From assembly GCA_964498755.1 (NCBI GenBank), contig CAZCIB010000031.1, forward strand, positions 1 to 26,148: a stretch of DNA of 26,148 nt, read 5' to 3'. Below the pieces are notes generated by a model. That model made no database searches and was not told where the DNA came from. It saw nothing but the letters and a program-made list of their open reading frames with translations. Made by a program: the position numbers and the translations under genes. Numbering within the stretch: the stretch's first letter is position 1; each line of letters begins with the position of its first letter. The stretch is from RZZS01 sp964498755. GTDB lineage: Bacteria > Pseudomonadota > Alphaproteobacteria > Micavibrionales > Micavibrionaceae. Positions 15,205-24,369 of this stretch are shown in pieces.

Positions 15205-16113
15205 ATGACGCATACGGATATCAAGGAAAACAGTTTCTGGCGACGCTTGCCCGGCATGCTTAGCCCGTACGCGCTGCTCATTCGTCTCGACAGGCCGATC
15301 GGGACCTGGCTTCTTTTACTGCCAGCGCTGTGGGCCATCACCCTTGCGGCGGGCGGCCTGAATGCGCTCGATCCACATATTCTCTCGATCATCGCTTTGT
15401 TCAGCGTCGGGGCCGTACTGATGCGCGGCGCGGGATGCGTTATAAATGATCTCTGGGATATCAAATTCGACCGGCAGGTGGAACGTACAAGACAGCGCCC
15501 CCTCGCAAGCGGGGCGCTCAGGCCGTGGCAGGCTGTCGCCTTACTGCTGGCCTTGCTGCTATGCGGCCTTGTTATCCTGTTCCAGTTTTCGCTTGTCACG
15601 ATTTTGCTGGGGTTTCTGGCGATGCCGCTGATCGTCATATACCCGCTGATGAAACGCGTCACCTGGTGGCCGCAGGCATTTTTGGGCGTTACGTTCAATC
15701 TTGGCGCGCTCATGGGCTGGGGCGCGGTGACGGACGTGATTGAGCCAGCGGCGCTGTGCCTGTACGCTGCTGGAATCTTCTGGACGCTCGGCTATGATAC
15801 GGTGTACGCGCATCAGGACAAGGAAGACGACGCCCTGATCGGCGTACGCTCTTCCGCGCGCAAGCTTGGCGACAAAAGCAAAATATGGGTTGCCGGGTTT
15901 TATGCGCTGGCAATTATAATGCTTTTGCTGGCCGGGGTTTTCGCGCATGCGTCGTGGCTTTACTTCGCCTTCTTGCTTTTGGGCGCGATTTTCCTTGGCT
16001 GGCAGACGCGCGGCTGGAATATGGACGACCCGGCGGATTGCCTGAAGCGATTCAAGTCTTCCCGGGACTTCGGCCTGATTATTCTGGCCGGATGCTTTTT
16101 GAGCGGTTTTTGA
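15205..16113 (+). CDS. ubiA: 4-hydroxybenzoate polyprenyltransferase
   Basis: UbiA attaches the polyprenyl tail to 4-hydroxybenzoate in ubiquinone synthesis and sits in the inner membrane. The ATG at 15205 has GGAG 11 bases upstream, and a GTG at 15193 is less likely. The 302-residue product has about eight hydrophobic helices and both Asp-rich prenyl-diphosphate motifs: ND..D...D..V.RT.RPLASG (Asn81, Asp82, Asp85, Asp89) and D198TVYAHQDKEDD. Ubiquinone is the acceptor for the ETF-QO encoded upstream. The stop TGA is directly followed by the reverse stop of the glutamate dehydrogenase gene. Confidence 0.95.
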   Translation: MTHTDIKENSFWRRLPGMLSPYALLIRLDRPIGTWLLLLPALWAITLAAGGLNALDPHILSIIALFSVGAVLMRGAGCVINDLWDIKFDRQVERTRQRPLASGALRPWQAVALLLALLLCGLVILFQFSLVTILLGFLAMPLIVIYPLMKRVTWWPQAFLGVTFNLGALMGWGAVTDVIEPAALCLYAAGIFWTLGYDTVYAHQDKEDDALIGVRSSARKLGDKSKIWVAGFYALAIIMLLLAGVFAHASWLYFAFLLLGAIFLGWQTRGWNMDDPADCLKRFKSSRDFGLIILAGCFLSGF

Positions 16114-19100
16114 TCAACCCCCGTATAGCGCGCGCAGCTTGTGCTCGGCAATCATCAGCATCGGCAGGTCGATGCTGGCCGCGCGGCGCATGTCGGCGAA
16201 CAGCGGCTCAAGTTGCCGGGCCTGATGCTTGTGCTCCGATATCCATGAGCTCACAATACTATCCGCGCTCAGATCCGTGCAGACCCTGTCACTGCAGACA
16301 TCGTTAAGGATACGTACGGTCAGCCCGGCCTGACAACTATAAAGTTGATCGTTCAAGCCGCCAAGGGCTTCGGCCGTCCAGCGATCATCCGCGCACAGGT
16401 AATGGGCTTTTTTGCGCAGCCAGTCGATATTGAAATGCTCGCCGACCTCGAAATAGGTTCGCGCCGTCAGGGCGATCTCCGTCTCGTTTTCCGTACTGAT
16501 TTGTATAATGTCGAAGGCGGACACATACAAAGGCAAATAGGCGATCGCAAGCGACAGGTCTTCGGGCAGCCCTTCCGTTCTGGCGTGCTTTGCGCGCAGT
16601 TCAATGCCCTGGCGCATTTCCCGTGTCATGAAGTTTTCGATCTGCGCCTTTAGAGCATTAACGCCTTTCCGGAATATTTCCGTATCCGCGGAAATATCAA
16701 GCTCGCGGCCCATCCGGGTCAGCAGCCAGTTCACGCCGCTATGCGCAAGACTGGCCGTATCCCGTAGAGCCTGAAGCTGTACGTTTGCGGCGACGTCATG
16801 ATCGTGGCTTTCGATTTGCCGCCATATATCCCTGAGATTAAAGGCTTCACGGGCTATGACATAGGCCTTGGCTACCTCCGCGCAGGCGGCGCCCGTACGC
16901 AGCATCACGGACTTCACGTATGTGGGGCCAAGCCGGTTGACAAGTTCATCCGCGAGCGTTGTGGCGATAATCTCGCGGTACAAAAGATGCCGGTCGATTT
17001 CCTTCCCGTATTTTTTCTGGAGCCGTTCCGGGAAATAATTATGAAGCCAGACGCGCATATTCGGATTGTCCGGAATGTCGCTCGCCAGCAAATCCTTGGT
17101 GAACGTGATTTTTGCATAAGAAAGGAGCACGGCGAGTTCCGGACGCGTCAAGCCTTGTCCCCTGTGCTTTCTTTTCTCAAGCTCTTCTTCATCGGGCAGG
17201 CCTTCAAGTTCGCGCCTTATGCCCTCGTTTTTCTCCAGATCTTCGATAAATTCGGCCTGCACCGGCAGGTTTTCAGGCGACTGCATTGCCGCCATGCTAA
17301 TGGCCATGGCCTGATGATAATTGTGGGACAGGACTTTTTCAGCGACGTGTTCCGTCATTTCCTCGAGCAGACGATTACGGGCTCCAACGCTCATCTTGTG
17401 CGATTTTTCAGCGACCACGTCATTGAGCAGAATCTTGAGATTAACCTCGTGGTCCGAGGTATCGACGCCGCCTGCGTTGTCAATAAAGTCCGTATTGATT
17501 GCGCCGCCATTTTGCGCGTACTCGGTCCGGCCAAGCTGCGTAATGGCAAGATTAGCGCCCTCCCCGACAACCCTCGCCCTGATCTCGTTCGCGTTAATTC
17601 GCACAGGATCGTTGGCCTTGTCGCCGACATCGGCGTGCGTTTCCTGCGTCGCCTTGATATACGTGCCGATCCCGCCGAACCAGAGCAGGTCCGTACGCGC
17701 CTTGAGCATAAACTTGATCAACTCGAATGGCGTCACGCGGTCACGGTCTATATTAAAGCGCGCCTTGATTTCCGGCGTAAGCTCGAGGCTCTTATTATCC
17801 CTGGAGAATATCAGCCCGCCTTTTGAGAGCAGCTTTTGATCATACGCGTCCCAGCCCGCCGTTTCTTTAAAAAGGCGTTTGCGCTCCTGAAAACTTTTCG
17901 CCGGTTCGGGATCAGGATCGCAGAAAATATGCAGATGATTGAACGCGCCGACAAGGCGTATGTGTTCGGATAAAATCATGCCGTTGCCAAAAACGTCGCC
18001 GCTCATGTCGCCCACGCCGATGACGTCGAAATCCTGCGTTTGCGTATCGTGGTTCATCTCTCGGAAGTGCCGCTTGACGGACTCCCACGCCCCGCGCGCG
18101 GTTATGCCCATTTCCTTGTGATCGTATCCCGTCGAGCCCCCGGAGGCGAAAGCGTCCCCAAGCCAGAATCCGTACTGATGCGCGATCGTATTGGCGATGT
18201 CCGAGAAAGTCGCCGTACCCTTGTCGGCGGCGACGACAAGATACGGATCATCGTCATCGCGCCGGACGACATGCTGCGGCGGAATAATTTTTTCGCCGAC
18301 CCGGTTATCCGTTATATCGAGCAGGGCGCTGATAAAAAGCTTGTAACAACGTACGCCTTCTTCCCTCTGGGCATTTCTGTCGCCGTCCTTTGGAGGATTT
18401 TTAACGACAAATCCGCCCTTCGCGCCCATCGGCACGATTACGGCGTTCTTGACCATCTGCGCCTTCATCAGCCCGAGAACTTCCGTCCGGAAATCTTCAT
18501 GCCGGTTCGACCAGCGCAGCCCGCCGCGCGCAATCACATCGCCGCGCAGATGAATGCCCTCAACTTCAGGCGCATAGACAAAAATTTCCCTGAATGGTTT
18601 TGGGTCGGGCAGTTCCTGAATTTTTCGGCTATCGAGCTTGACGCTCAGATAGTTCTTCGGCTGCCCCTGTTCGTCCGGCTGGAAAAAATTCGTACGTATG
18701 GTTGCCGTTACCAGAGTCAGCATCAGCCTTAAAATACGGTCCTGATCCAGAGATGCGACTTTTTCAAGCGCGTGATCGATTTCAACGCCGCAGCCCGCGG
18801 CCTTGATCTCGCCCTGATCTCCGTTTTCAGGGTCATGATACGCCAGGAACATATGTACCAGCATGCGCGCAATATCCGGGTTCTCAGATAGCGTACGCTC
18901 TATAAACCGCAAGCTATAGGCTGTGCGCATCTGCCGGATATAACGCACATAGGCGCGCAGGATCATGATCTCGCGCCAGCTCATCCCCGCGCTTAAAACA
19001 AGCTTGTTCAGACTGTCATTCTCAACGTCGCCGTACCAGACCTTCGTGAAGGCTTCCTCGGCGGTCGCCTTGACGTCTTCGAGTTTGAAGCTGGCGGACT

Positions 19101-20859
19101 TTTGCTGGAACTTCAGAAGAAAATCATGAACCCATACCGAAAAATCCGCGCCTTCGGGCTTGATCCGGAAAGGCAGTTCCGAGAGGACCCGCAGGCCCAT
19201 GTTTTCCAGCAAAGGCAGGACATCAGACAATGTCACGCATGCGTCCGGAACGTACAGCTTCAGCCTGAGGGAGTCTTCCGGTCCGTCTTCCGGCTGGTAG
19301 AGTTCGAGCGCCAGCGCAGCGGTTTTCAGAACCTTTTCGATCTTTGAAATATCGTGGACGGCCTGCGCAGGCTGATAGGTCTCGCAGTAAGCGCCCGGAA
19401 AGGCGTGGCCGTATTTTGCCGTAAAATCGGTTGCGCGCCAGTCGTTTTTCAGCTCCTCGCGCAATGCCTCTTCGAGATGTTCCGCCCATGTTTTACCGGC
19501 CTGCTGCAACTCTTTTTCAAGAGACGCGGCGTCGTATTCGATTTTGCCTTTTTCGCCGATATCGATGATCAGCAAAACCCGCGCATAAACGGAATCATCA
19601 ATCCAGGTATAGTACGCGTTGCAATCGCCGCCGACGCCATCCTCAAGTATGCGCTGGAATTTCTTGCGTACGGACGTATCGAAACGGTCGCGCGGCACGT
19701 AAACAAGACACGAGACCGTTCGTCCGAGCCTGTCGTCACGCGTGTAAAGCGCGATTTTCTGACGTTCCTGAAGCCTTAAAATGCCAAGGACATTCCGCTC
19801 CAACTGATCCGTGTCGATTTGAAAGAGCTCGTCGCGCGGATACTTCTCGAGAATGTGCCTCAAAGCGCGCTGGTCGTGGCTGCCGCCGGAAAATCCTGCG
19901 CTCTCTATCACATGTTGAGCCTTGATACGAAAATATGGAATGTTGGCGACGCTTTTTGAATAAACGGACGAGGTAAAAAGTCCAAGAAAAACATCTTCGT
20001 TCAGACATACGCCCTTTTCGTCCAGATGCCGTACGCGTATGACATCCATGGGAACGGCCCTGTGAATATTTGATTTCGAACGCGTTTTTGCGATTTCAAT
20101 CAGTGGCGCGTTCTTTTTGGGCCGCTTCTCCGGCAGCCCTTCCCGCGCGCCTGCAATGTAAGGTTTGGGCCTTCCTTTGCCGAGAACGCCAAGCCCGGAT
20201 TTTGTATCCAGCGCAGCTTCGCCATTTTCATCATAGGACCAGGACTGGTAACCGAGCAGCGTAAAATTATTATCAGCGATATAATCCAGAAAAGCCTTGT
20301 CCTCGTTGCAATCGTCAGTCGCGCAGCTCTGGCCCGTCTGAACAATTTTTTCGCCGGCTTGTTTCAGTTTGGCGAGCATGGGCTTCCAGTCACTGTTCGC
20401 CAGCCTGATATCCTGTAAAACCTGTTTCAGATCGGCTTCCAGTTCGGACACGGATTCCGGCGCGACGATATTTTGCAGCTGGATATGAACATGGGCGCTG
20501 TCCCCGATAACGGGATGCAGGAGAAAGTGGATCAGATACCCGTGCCTGTTGGCCGCCGCGGCGACGGAGTCGACAAGAAAGGACATATCGTCAATGACAA
20601 TATCGATAATGGTATTGCGTAACGGCCAGCCTTCCCCGTCAAGACACGGCGTATAAATACGCAAGGCAAAGCCCTCTTTTGCCTTGGCGCGGCTAAGCTC
20701 GACGTGGTTGAGAGCAATCTTGCTGGCGGCCTGCGCGTCAATCAGCGCTTTATCCCGCTCATTCAGCCCGCCAAAAAGGTTTCGAAGGAGATCGGGCGTT
20801 TCTTTTGGCGCGTCATCCGGAACCAGTTTCAGGGCGTGGGAGATAAAAGTATCAGTCAT
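16114..20859 (-). CDS. NAD-specific glutamate dehydrogenase, large (about 180 kDa) class
   Basis: Oxidatively deaminates L-glutamate to 2-oxoglutarate and ammonium, mainly in catabolism. With the start at ATG 20859 (MTDTFISHALKLV) the protein has 1,581 residues, normal for the L-GDH180 class. An upstream TTG at 20928 would add 23 atypical residues. The first half is the regulatory part with ACT-like regions. The catalytic domain follows, with RGGLRWSNRHEDFRTEV and the substrate-binding Lys region KAQMVKNAVIVPMGAKGGF near residues 778-820, and the NAD-binding VGDMSGDVFGNGM near 945-960. No strong ribosome site lies before the ATG. Its stop is back-to-back with ubiA. Confidence 0.95.
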   Translation of the reverse strand: MTDTFISHALKLVPDDAPKETPDLLRNLFGGLNERDKALIDAQAASKIALNHVELSRAKAKEGFALRIYTPCLDGEGWPLRNTIIDIVIDDMSFLVDSVAAAANRHGYLIHFLLHPVIGDSAHVHIQLQNIVAPESVSELEADLKQVLQDIRLANSDWKPMLAKLKQAGEKIVQTGQSCATDDCNEDKAFLDYIADNNFTLLGYQSWSYDENGEAALDTKSGLGVLGKGRPKPYIAGAREGLPEKRPKKNAPLIEIAKTRSKSNIHRAVPMDVIRVRHLDEKGVCLNEDVFLGLFTSSVYSKSVANIPYFRIKAQHVIESAGFSGGSHDQRALRHILEKYPRDELFQIDTDQLERNVLGILRLQERQKIALYTRDDRLGRTVSCLVYVPRDRFDTSVRKKFQRILEDGVGGDCNAYYTWIDDSVYARVLLIIDIGEKGKIEYDAASLEKELQQAGKTWAEHLEEALREELKNDWRATDFTAKYGHAFPGAYCETYQPAQAVHDISKIEKVLKTAALALELYQPEDGPEDSLRLKLYVPDACVTLSDVLPLLENMGLRVLSELPFRIKPEGADFSVWVHDFLLKFQQKSASFKLEDVKATAEEAFTKVWYGDVENDSLNKLVLSAGMSWREIMILRAYVRYIRQMRTAYSLRFIERTLSENPDIARMLVHMFLAYHDPENGDQGEIKAAGCGVEIDHALEKVASLDQDRILRLMLTLVTATIRTNFFQPDEQGQPKNYLSVKLDSRKIQELPDPKPFREIFVYAPEVEGIHLRGDVIARGGLRWSNRHEDFRTEVLGLMKAQMVKNAVIVPMGAKGGFVVKNPPKDGDRNAQREEGVRCYKLFISALLDITDNRVGEKIIPPQHVVRRDDDDPYLVVAADKGTATFSDIANTIAHQYGFWLGDAFASGGSTGYDHKEMGITARGAWESVKRHFREMNHDTQTQDFDVIGVGDMSGDVFGNGMILSEHIRLVGAFNHLHIFCDPDPEPAKSFQERKRLFKETAGWDAYDQKLLSKGGLIFSRDNKSLELTPEIKARFNIDRDRVTPFELIKFMLKARTDLLWFGGIGTYIKATQETHADVGDKANDPVRINANEIRARVVGEGANLAITQLGRTEYAQNGGAINTDFIDNAGGVDTSDHEVNLKILLNDVVAEKSHKMSVGARNRLLEEMTEHVAEKVLSHNYHQAMAISMAAMQSPENLPVQAEFIEDLEKNEGIRRELEGLPDEEELEKRKHRGQGLTRPELAVLLSYAKITFTKDLLASDIPDNPNMRVWLHNYFPERLQKKYGKEIDRHLLYREIIATTLADELVNRLGPTYVKSVMLRTGAACAEVAKAYVIAREAFNLRDIWRQIESHDHDVAANVQLQALRDTASLAHSGVNWLLTRMGRELDISADTEIFRKGVNALKAQIENFMTREMRQGIELRAKHARTEGLPEDLSLAIAYLPLYVSAFDIIQISTENETEIALTARTYFEVGEHFNIDWLRKKAHYLCADDRWTAEALGGLNDQLYSCQAGLTVRILNDVCSDRVCTDLSADSIVSSWISEHKHQARQLEPLFADMRRAASIDLPMLMIAEHKLRALYGG

Positions 20860-20957
20860 GTTTTTTGCAATGTTTATCAATGATCTAAAATAGAGCGGAA
20901 CACAGGCCGTTGCAAGGAAGGAAGACAAGACTGCGAAATACGCGGTAAAGACCGTAT

Positions 20958-21770
20958 TTAAGCGTCGTACGCCTCCGTAATTGCGTCTATGCGCTCCATG
21001 CTTCTTTTCAGGAAGAGGGCATGTATTTCGGAGCCGCGCCTGACGCGTCCCGGCGCCCAGCGCGGATTTTCAAGCAGCAGAACCAGATTATTACCGAAAG
21101 CAGCCGCGGAGTAGAGCCCTGCCCGGGAGATTTCTGCGAGGCTTTCCATTTCCGCTATTAAACCGGCGTTCAGCAGAAAGTCGGCAAGCGCGTGCTCTGT
21201 CGTATAAACGTCAAATTTGCGGGCCAGCCAGGCCGACGTAAGCTTGACCTGCTTGAGTATTTTTCCCCTGGCGGGACCGGTAATACGGCGTCCCTTCGGC
21301 ATCATAAGCGTATGGCCGGACAGCCGTTTGTTCTGAAACTGTATCAAGATGGCCGTGGCTTCGGTTTTCACGCTTTTTTTACCGTGCTTGCGCCAGAGCT
21401 CTATGTCGGAAAGCCGGATGAAAGCGTTTTGATTTTCCGCCTCGAATATCCCTCTGGATTTGTATTCCGAACGCGGCGGCAGGATAAGGGAAAAGTCGAG
21501 CTCTTCTTCCTGGATTTTTTCCCCGGGCCTGTACGACAAGTTTCCCGTCAAAGAGCAGATTTCCTGAATCAGGAGGGATTCATCGCCCTCACGCTCTCTG
21601 CCCTTCAGTTTGGCTGAAACTTCCTTCATGAGAGCCTTTTCGTCTGCGCTGATCCTGTCGTGGCCGGAAGAAATGAAAGCTCTGTATATGAACGCCGCCA
21701 TGGCAAGCGCGATCACGGCAAGCAGGCCGGTAATGGCGATAATGACGGGATCGGAGAGCAGTGCGGCCAT
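20958..21770 (-). CDS. DUF3137-like membrane-anchored protein
   Basis: The 270-residue protein (start chosen at ATG 21770) begins with a transmembrane segment, residues about 8-31 (VIIAITGLLAVIALAMAAFIY), so it is anchored in the inner membrane. The soluble part follows a pattern I associate with DUF3137: a beta-rich FIRLSDIELWRKHGKK..VKTEATAILIQF, then GHTLMMPKGRRI, VKLTSAWLARKFDVYTTEHALADFLLNAGLI, and a hydrophobic AFGNNLVLLLE strand. The family has no known function. A start at 21878 would add 36 residues containing three Cys and spoil the anchor position. TATAAT occurs on the minus strand at 21783-21788, only 13 bp from the ATG, which would give a nearly leaderless message. It is divergent from the FemAB-like gene. 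Confidence 0.6.
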   Translation of the reverse strand: MAALLSDPVIIAITGLLAVIALAMAAFIYRAFISSGHDRISADEKALMKEVSAKLKGREREGDESLLIQEICSLTGNLSYRPGEKIQEEELDFSLILPPRSEYKSRGIFEAENQNAFIRLSDIELWRKHGKKSVKTEATAILIQFQNKRLSGHTLMMPKGRRITGPARGKILKQVKLTSAWLARKFDVYTTEHALADFLLNAGLIAEMESLAEISRAGLYSAAAFGNNLVLLLENPRWAPGRVRRGSEIHALFLKRSMERIDAITEAYDA

Positions 21771-22006
21771 GCTGACTAACACATTATAAAAAAGAAGTCT
21801 TTCCGGTATTATATGGTTGGAATGGCAGCCTGCGCAATGCGCTTGTTTTTCTTCGAAACAGCGGCGAGGCGTGCGCATATGGCAATCAGAAAAGTGAGGG
21901 ATGATCCGGATAATCGGGCATCCTGTTATCGAGACTTTTTAAGGCCGCGCCGTTTTATTCCGCAACGCTCCTTGTTTGCCATGGAGAAAGCCGCTAGCCT
22001 TGGGGC

Positions 22007-22951
22007 ATGGCCTTGTCTATCGCGTTTTTTCAAAACATTGCCGATTATCAATCGCGCTTTGAACGCGCGCCGCTTTCGAACCTCCTTCAGGATCCCCTTT
22101 ACGGAACCATAGCCGCGCGGCGCAATCATCAAAGGCTCCGAGCCGGATTGATTCATATTGACGGCAACGAGGCCGGAATATTCCAGATCCTTGAGGCGGG
22201 GTTATTCGGGGACGCGATTCACGCCGTTATCCTCGACCGCGGGCCGCTCTGGCTTGAAGAATATGGAAACGCCGCGCATCAGGAATCGTTCTTCACGGAA
22301 TTCGCGCGGCTGTTCCCGGCCCGTTTTGGACGGCGGCGGCGGATCATTCCCGAATGGCAAGACGCTCCGGAGTCGCGCCGGATCATGGGAGCCCTTGGCT
22401 ATAAGCGGCTCGAGCGCGCAGGCTACCAGACTTACCAGCTTGATCTTCGCCCCGATTTCGAAACGCTGCGCAGTAACCTGAAACAGAAATGGCGCAATGT
22501 TTTGAACAAGGCCGAAAGGCAAGACCTCGAGATCACATGGGATAACAGCGCCGCAGGCATTGCCGAAATCCTCCTGCTCGACCAGCAAGCGCAAAGAGAG
22601 AAAGGCTTTCACGCCGCTTCCATGCCGTTCATGCAGGAGTTAACCGCCGTCTATCGTAAAAACGGGCATATTCTTGCAGGAAAAATTTTACAGGATGGTA
22701 ATATCTGTTCGGCGATACTATTTTTTTGTCATGGGTCCGGCGCAACCTATCAGATCGGATGGAACTCTGATAGCGGACGAACGCTTGGCGCCAATAATTT
22801 TTTAATTTGGAATGCGTGCGTACAATTAAAGAAAAAGGGGGTGAAATATGTCGATCTTGGCGGCTTTAACGAAGAAGACGCGGCGGGCGTTGGCCGGTTC
22901 AAGGCCGGTCTCGACGGTGAAGTATTCATGTCTTGCGGCCAGTATCTTTAG
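22007..22951 (+). CDS. FemAB/GNAT-fold acyltransferase-like protein
   Basis: A 314-residue cytosolic protein with the double-GNAT organisation of FemAB-like aminoacyltransferases. The N-terminal half reads like the first domain (SNLLQDPLYGTIAARRNH ... IHIDGNEAGIFQI). The second half has a conserved basic segment LRSNLKQKWRNVLNKAER and the family ending, GANNFLIWNACVQLKKKGVKYVDLGGFNEEDAAGVGRFKAGLDGE. In Gram-positive bacteria these enzymes add residues to the lipid II stem peptide using aminoacyl-tRNA. In alphaproteobacteria the substrate is mostly unknown, and cell-envelope or exopolysaccharide modification is a guess. Its last 104 bp also encode the start of the DUF3108 gene in another frame. 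Confidence 0.8.
   Translation: MALSIAFFQNIADYQSRFERAPLSNLLQDPLYGTIAARRNHQRLRAGLIHIDGNEAGIFQILEAGLFGDAIHAVILDRGPLWLEEYGNAAHQESFFTEFARLFPARFGRRRRIIPEWQDAPESRRIMGALGYKRLERAGYQTYQLDLRPDFETLRSNLKQKWRNVLNKAERQDLEITWDNSAAGIAEILLLDQQAQREKGFHAASMPFMQELTAVYRKNGHILAGKILQDGNICSAILFFCHGSGATYQIGWNSDSGRTLGANNFLIWNACVQLKKKGVKYVDLGGFNEEDAAGVGRFKAGLDGEVFMSCGQYL
22835..22850 (+). promoter_or_regulatory. Strong ribosome binding site inside the FemAB-like gene
   Basis: AAGGGGGTGA (22835-22844) matches nine of ten bases of the ideal AAGGAGGTGA and stands three bases before ATG 22848. It decides in favour of the long start of the DUF3108 gene, even though this lies 104 bp inside the FemAB-like coding sequence. Confidence 0.6.
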
Positions 22952-23768
22952 TTTCCTGTTCGGCTACGCGCTGCTCGGCCATGCGCAGGACACGCAGGCC
23001 AGGGCAAAAGAAGAGTTTCAAACCATGGTCTACAGCGTTTACGCGGGCGGCATTCATGCCGTCGAGGCCGAGTTGATGCTACAGGACGATCACCCGGAGC
23101 GTTACCGAATGGCGTTGCACGCCAAAACGCGGGGGTTTCTGGCCAAACTCGCGCCGTGGAGCGGGACGTTTGAAACCGAAGGATGGCGCGAGGAGGGGGA
23201 GTTGCAACCCGAACTCCACAGGTCAACAAGCACCTGGCGCGAAGACACGCAAGTCAAGGAATACACTTACACAAAAGAGGGCGGTTTTGTCGGGCTGTCC
23301 ATTGTGGAGGAAGGCGTCGACAAGACGCCCGATAACATTAACGAGGAACTTACTGAAAACACTACGGACAGCCTGACGGCGGCGCTTCTCGTCATGCAAA
23401 GCGTACGCGAAAAAGGCGCCTGCGAGGGCCGCTCGGAAGTCTTTGACGGGAAGCGCCGGTTTGAGCTCGTCTTCCGCAACAAGGGAGAGAGAACCTTAAG
23501 CAAAAGCCGCTACAATCTTTACAGCGGCCCGGCGGTTTTGTGCGAGGTTGAAGTTGAACCGAAAGGCGGGGAATGGCACAAGCGCCCGCGCGGATGGTTG
23601 TCAATTCAGGAACAGGGACGCAAGCGCGATTACCTGCCGAAACTCTGGCTTGCGCATGTCGAGGAAGATGGCCCGGCTGTTCCCGTAAAAATCATGGTCA
23701 AAACCGACTATGGCGCGCTGATGGCGCATCTGACCGACTATGACGGCGAAGCGGATTTCGAGGAGTAA
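22848..23768 (+). CDS. DUF3108-domain periplasmic protein
   Basis: A 306-residue exported protein. Residues about 60-300 match what I know of DUF3108: an N-terminal beta-strand pair VYAGGIHAVEAELML, LHAKTRGFLAKLAPWSGTFETEGW, then FDGKRRFELVFRNKGE and GPAVLCEVEVEPKGGEW. The family is periplasmic with no established function. The ATG at 22848 has a near-ideal ribosome site and gives a signal peptide with a long basic n-region before the core CLAASIFSFLFGYALLGHAQ. An alternative GTG at 22917 would give a compact signal peptide and reduce the overlap with the upstream gene to 35 bp. Its stop is 8 bp from the convergent ccdB stop. Confidence 0.75.
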   Translation: MSILAALTKKTRRALAGSRPVSTVKYSCLAASIFSFLFGYALLGHAQDTQARAKEEFQTMVYSVYAGGIHAVEAELMLQDDHPERYRMALHAKTRGFLAKLAPWSGTFETEGWREEGELQPELHRSTSTWREDTQVKEYTYTKEGGFVGLSIVEEGVDKTPDNINEELTENTTDSLTAALLVMQSVREKGACEGRSEVFDGKRRFELVFRNKGERTLSKSRYNLYSGPAVLCEVEVEPKGGEWHKRPRGWLSIQEQGRKRDYLPKLWLAHVEEDGPAVPVKIMVKTDYGALMAHLTDYDGEADFEE

Positions 23769-23776
23769 GGCGCGGG

Positions 23777-24079
23777 TCAGTAGCCAAGCATAAGAAAATC
23801 CATAGCGGCGATGATATCGGAACGGTAATCATCTTCTATATTCACGATCCTTTTTTTGAGAATCTCCGATTTAATAGAGGTCATCTCGGCAGTCCTGAAA
23901 ACATATTCATGATCATCAATAATGATCAGGGGATGAAGACGCGATAAGACATGATTATGCCTCTTTGGTATAAGCGGTATAACAACCCGCGTCTTCAACT
24001 CAGACAATATGTCGCTCTGGACGTCAACCAGAAAGGGCGCATATTTCGAAGCGCTTTCATAGACGTCAAACTGGGCCAC
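23777..24079 (-). CDS. ccdB: CcdB-family gyrase-poison toxin
   Basis: Toxin of a type II toxin-antitoxin pair, whose classical members trap DNA gyrase. I use the GTG start at 24079, 5 bp behind the antitoxin stop and preceded by AAGGAA. This gives 100 residues beginning (M)AQFDVYE, against 101 for the F-plasmid CcdB. Family features are FDVYE, APFLVDVQSDI, TRVVIPLIP, HPLIIIDDHEYVF, and a C-terminal helix DIIAAMDFLMLGY. The last three residues differ from the W-G-I essential for gyrase poisoning in the F protein (here L-G-Y), so activity is not certain. An ATG at 24103 would overlap the antitoxin by 19 bp. Confidence 0.87.
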   Translation of the reverse strand: MAQFDVYESASKYAPFLVDVQSDILSELKTRVVIPLIPKRHNHVLSRLHPLIIIDDHEYVFRTAEMTSIKSEILKKRIVNIEDDYRSDIIAAMDFLMLGY

Positions 24080-24084
24080 GATTG

Positions 24085-24333
24085 TTATTCCTTTTCCAGC
24101 CATTCCGGCGTGTACAACATACCCCGCTCTTCGATCTCCTTGTTGTAAGCCGCTATTGCGTCATGATTTTCCTCGCGCCATTGCTTTTGGCGCTCTTTCT
24201 TTAAGACTTGCAGAATGCCCTCTTCTGCGGCCCTTGAAGCATTAACGCCATATTCCTTTGCCTCCTTTATCAGGTCTTCGCTGATATTCAGATTAACAGG
24301 GCGGCGTTTTACGGCTTTTATTTCCTGAAGCAT
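24085..24333 (-). CDS. ccdA: CcdA-family antitoxin
   Basis: The 82-residue partner of CcdB. The N-terminal half is a ribbon-helix-helix DNA-binding domain (RRPVNLNISEDLIKEAKEYGVNASRAAEEGIL). The C-terminal half is the disordered toxin-binding tail with the family words WREENHDAIAAYNKEIEERG. A strong AAGGAGGGT ribosome site lies upstream of the ATG at 24333. CcdA normally binds the promoter and represses the operon as a complex with CcdB; the repeat array at 24370-24420 would suit this. The antitoxin comes first and the toxin follows after 5 bp, the usual order. Confidence 0.9.
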   Translation of the reverse strand: MLQEIKAVKRRPVNLNISEDLIKEAKEYGVNASRAAEEGILQVLKKERQKQWREENHDAIAAYNKEIEERGMLYTPEWLEKE

Positions 24334-24369
24334 TTTTGAAACCCTCCTTATTTATAGGTACCAGCATAT

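Noticed and set aside
16798..17826. 342-codon plus-strand frame opposite the glutamate dehydrogenase gene
   Set aside because: Shadow of a well-conserved catalytic domain; no ribosome site or recognisable domain.
21813..22112. 99-codon plus-strand frame before the FemAB-like gene
   Set aside because: It overlaps the start of the acyltransferase in another frame, lacks a ribosome site, and its product is basic and featureless.
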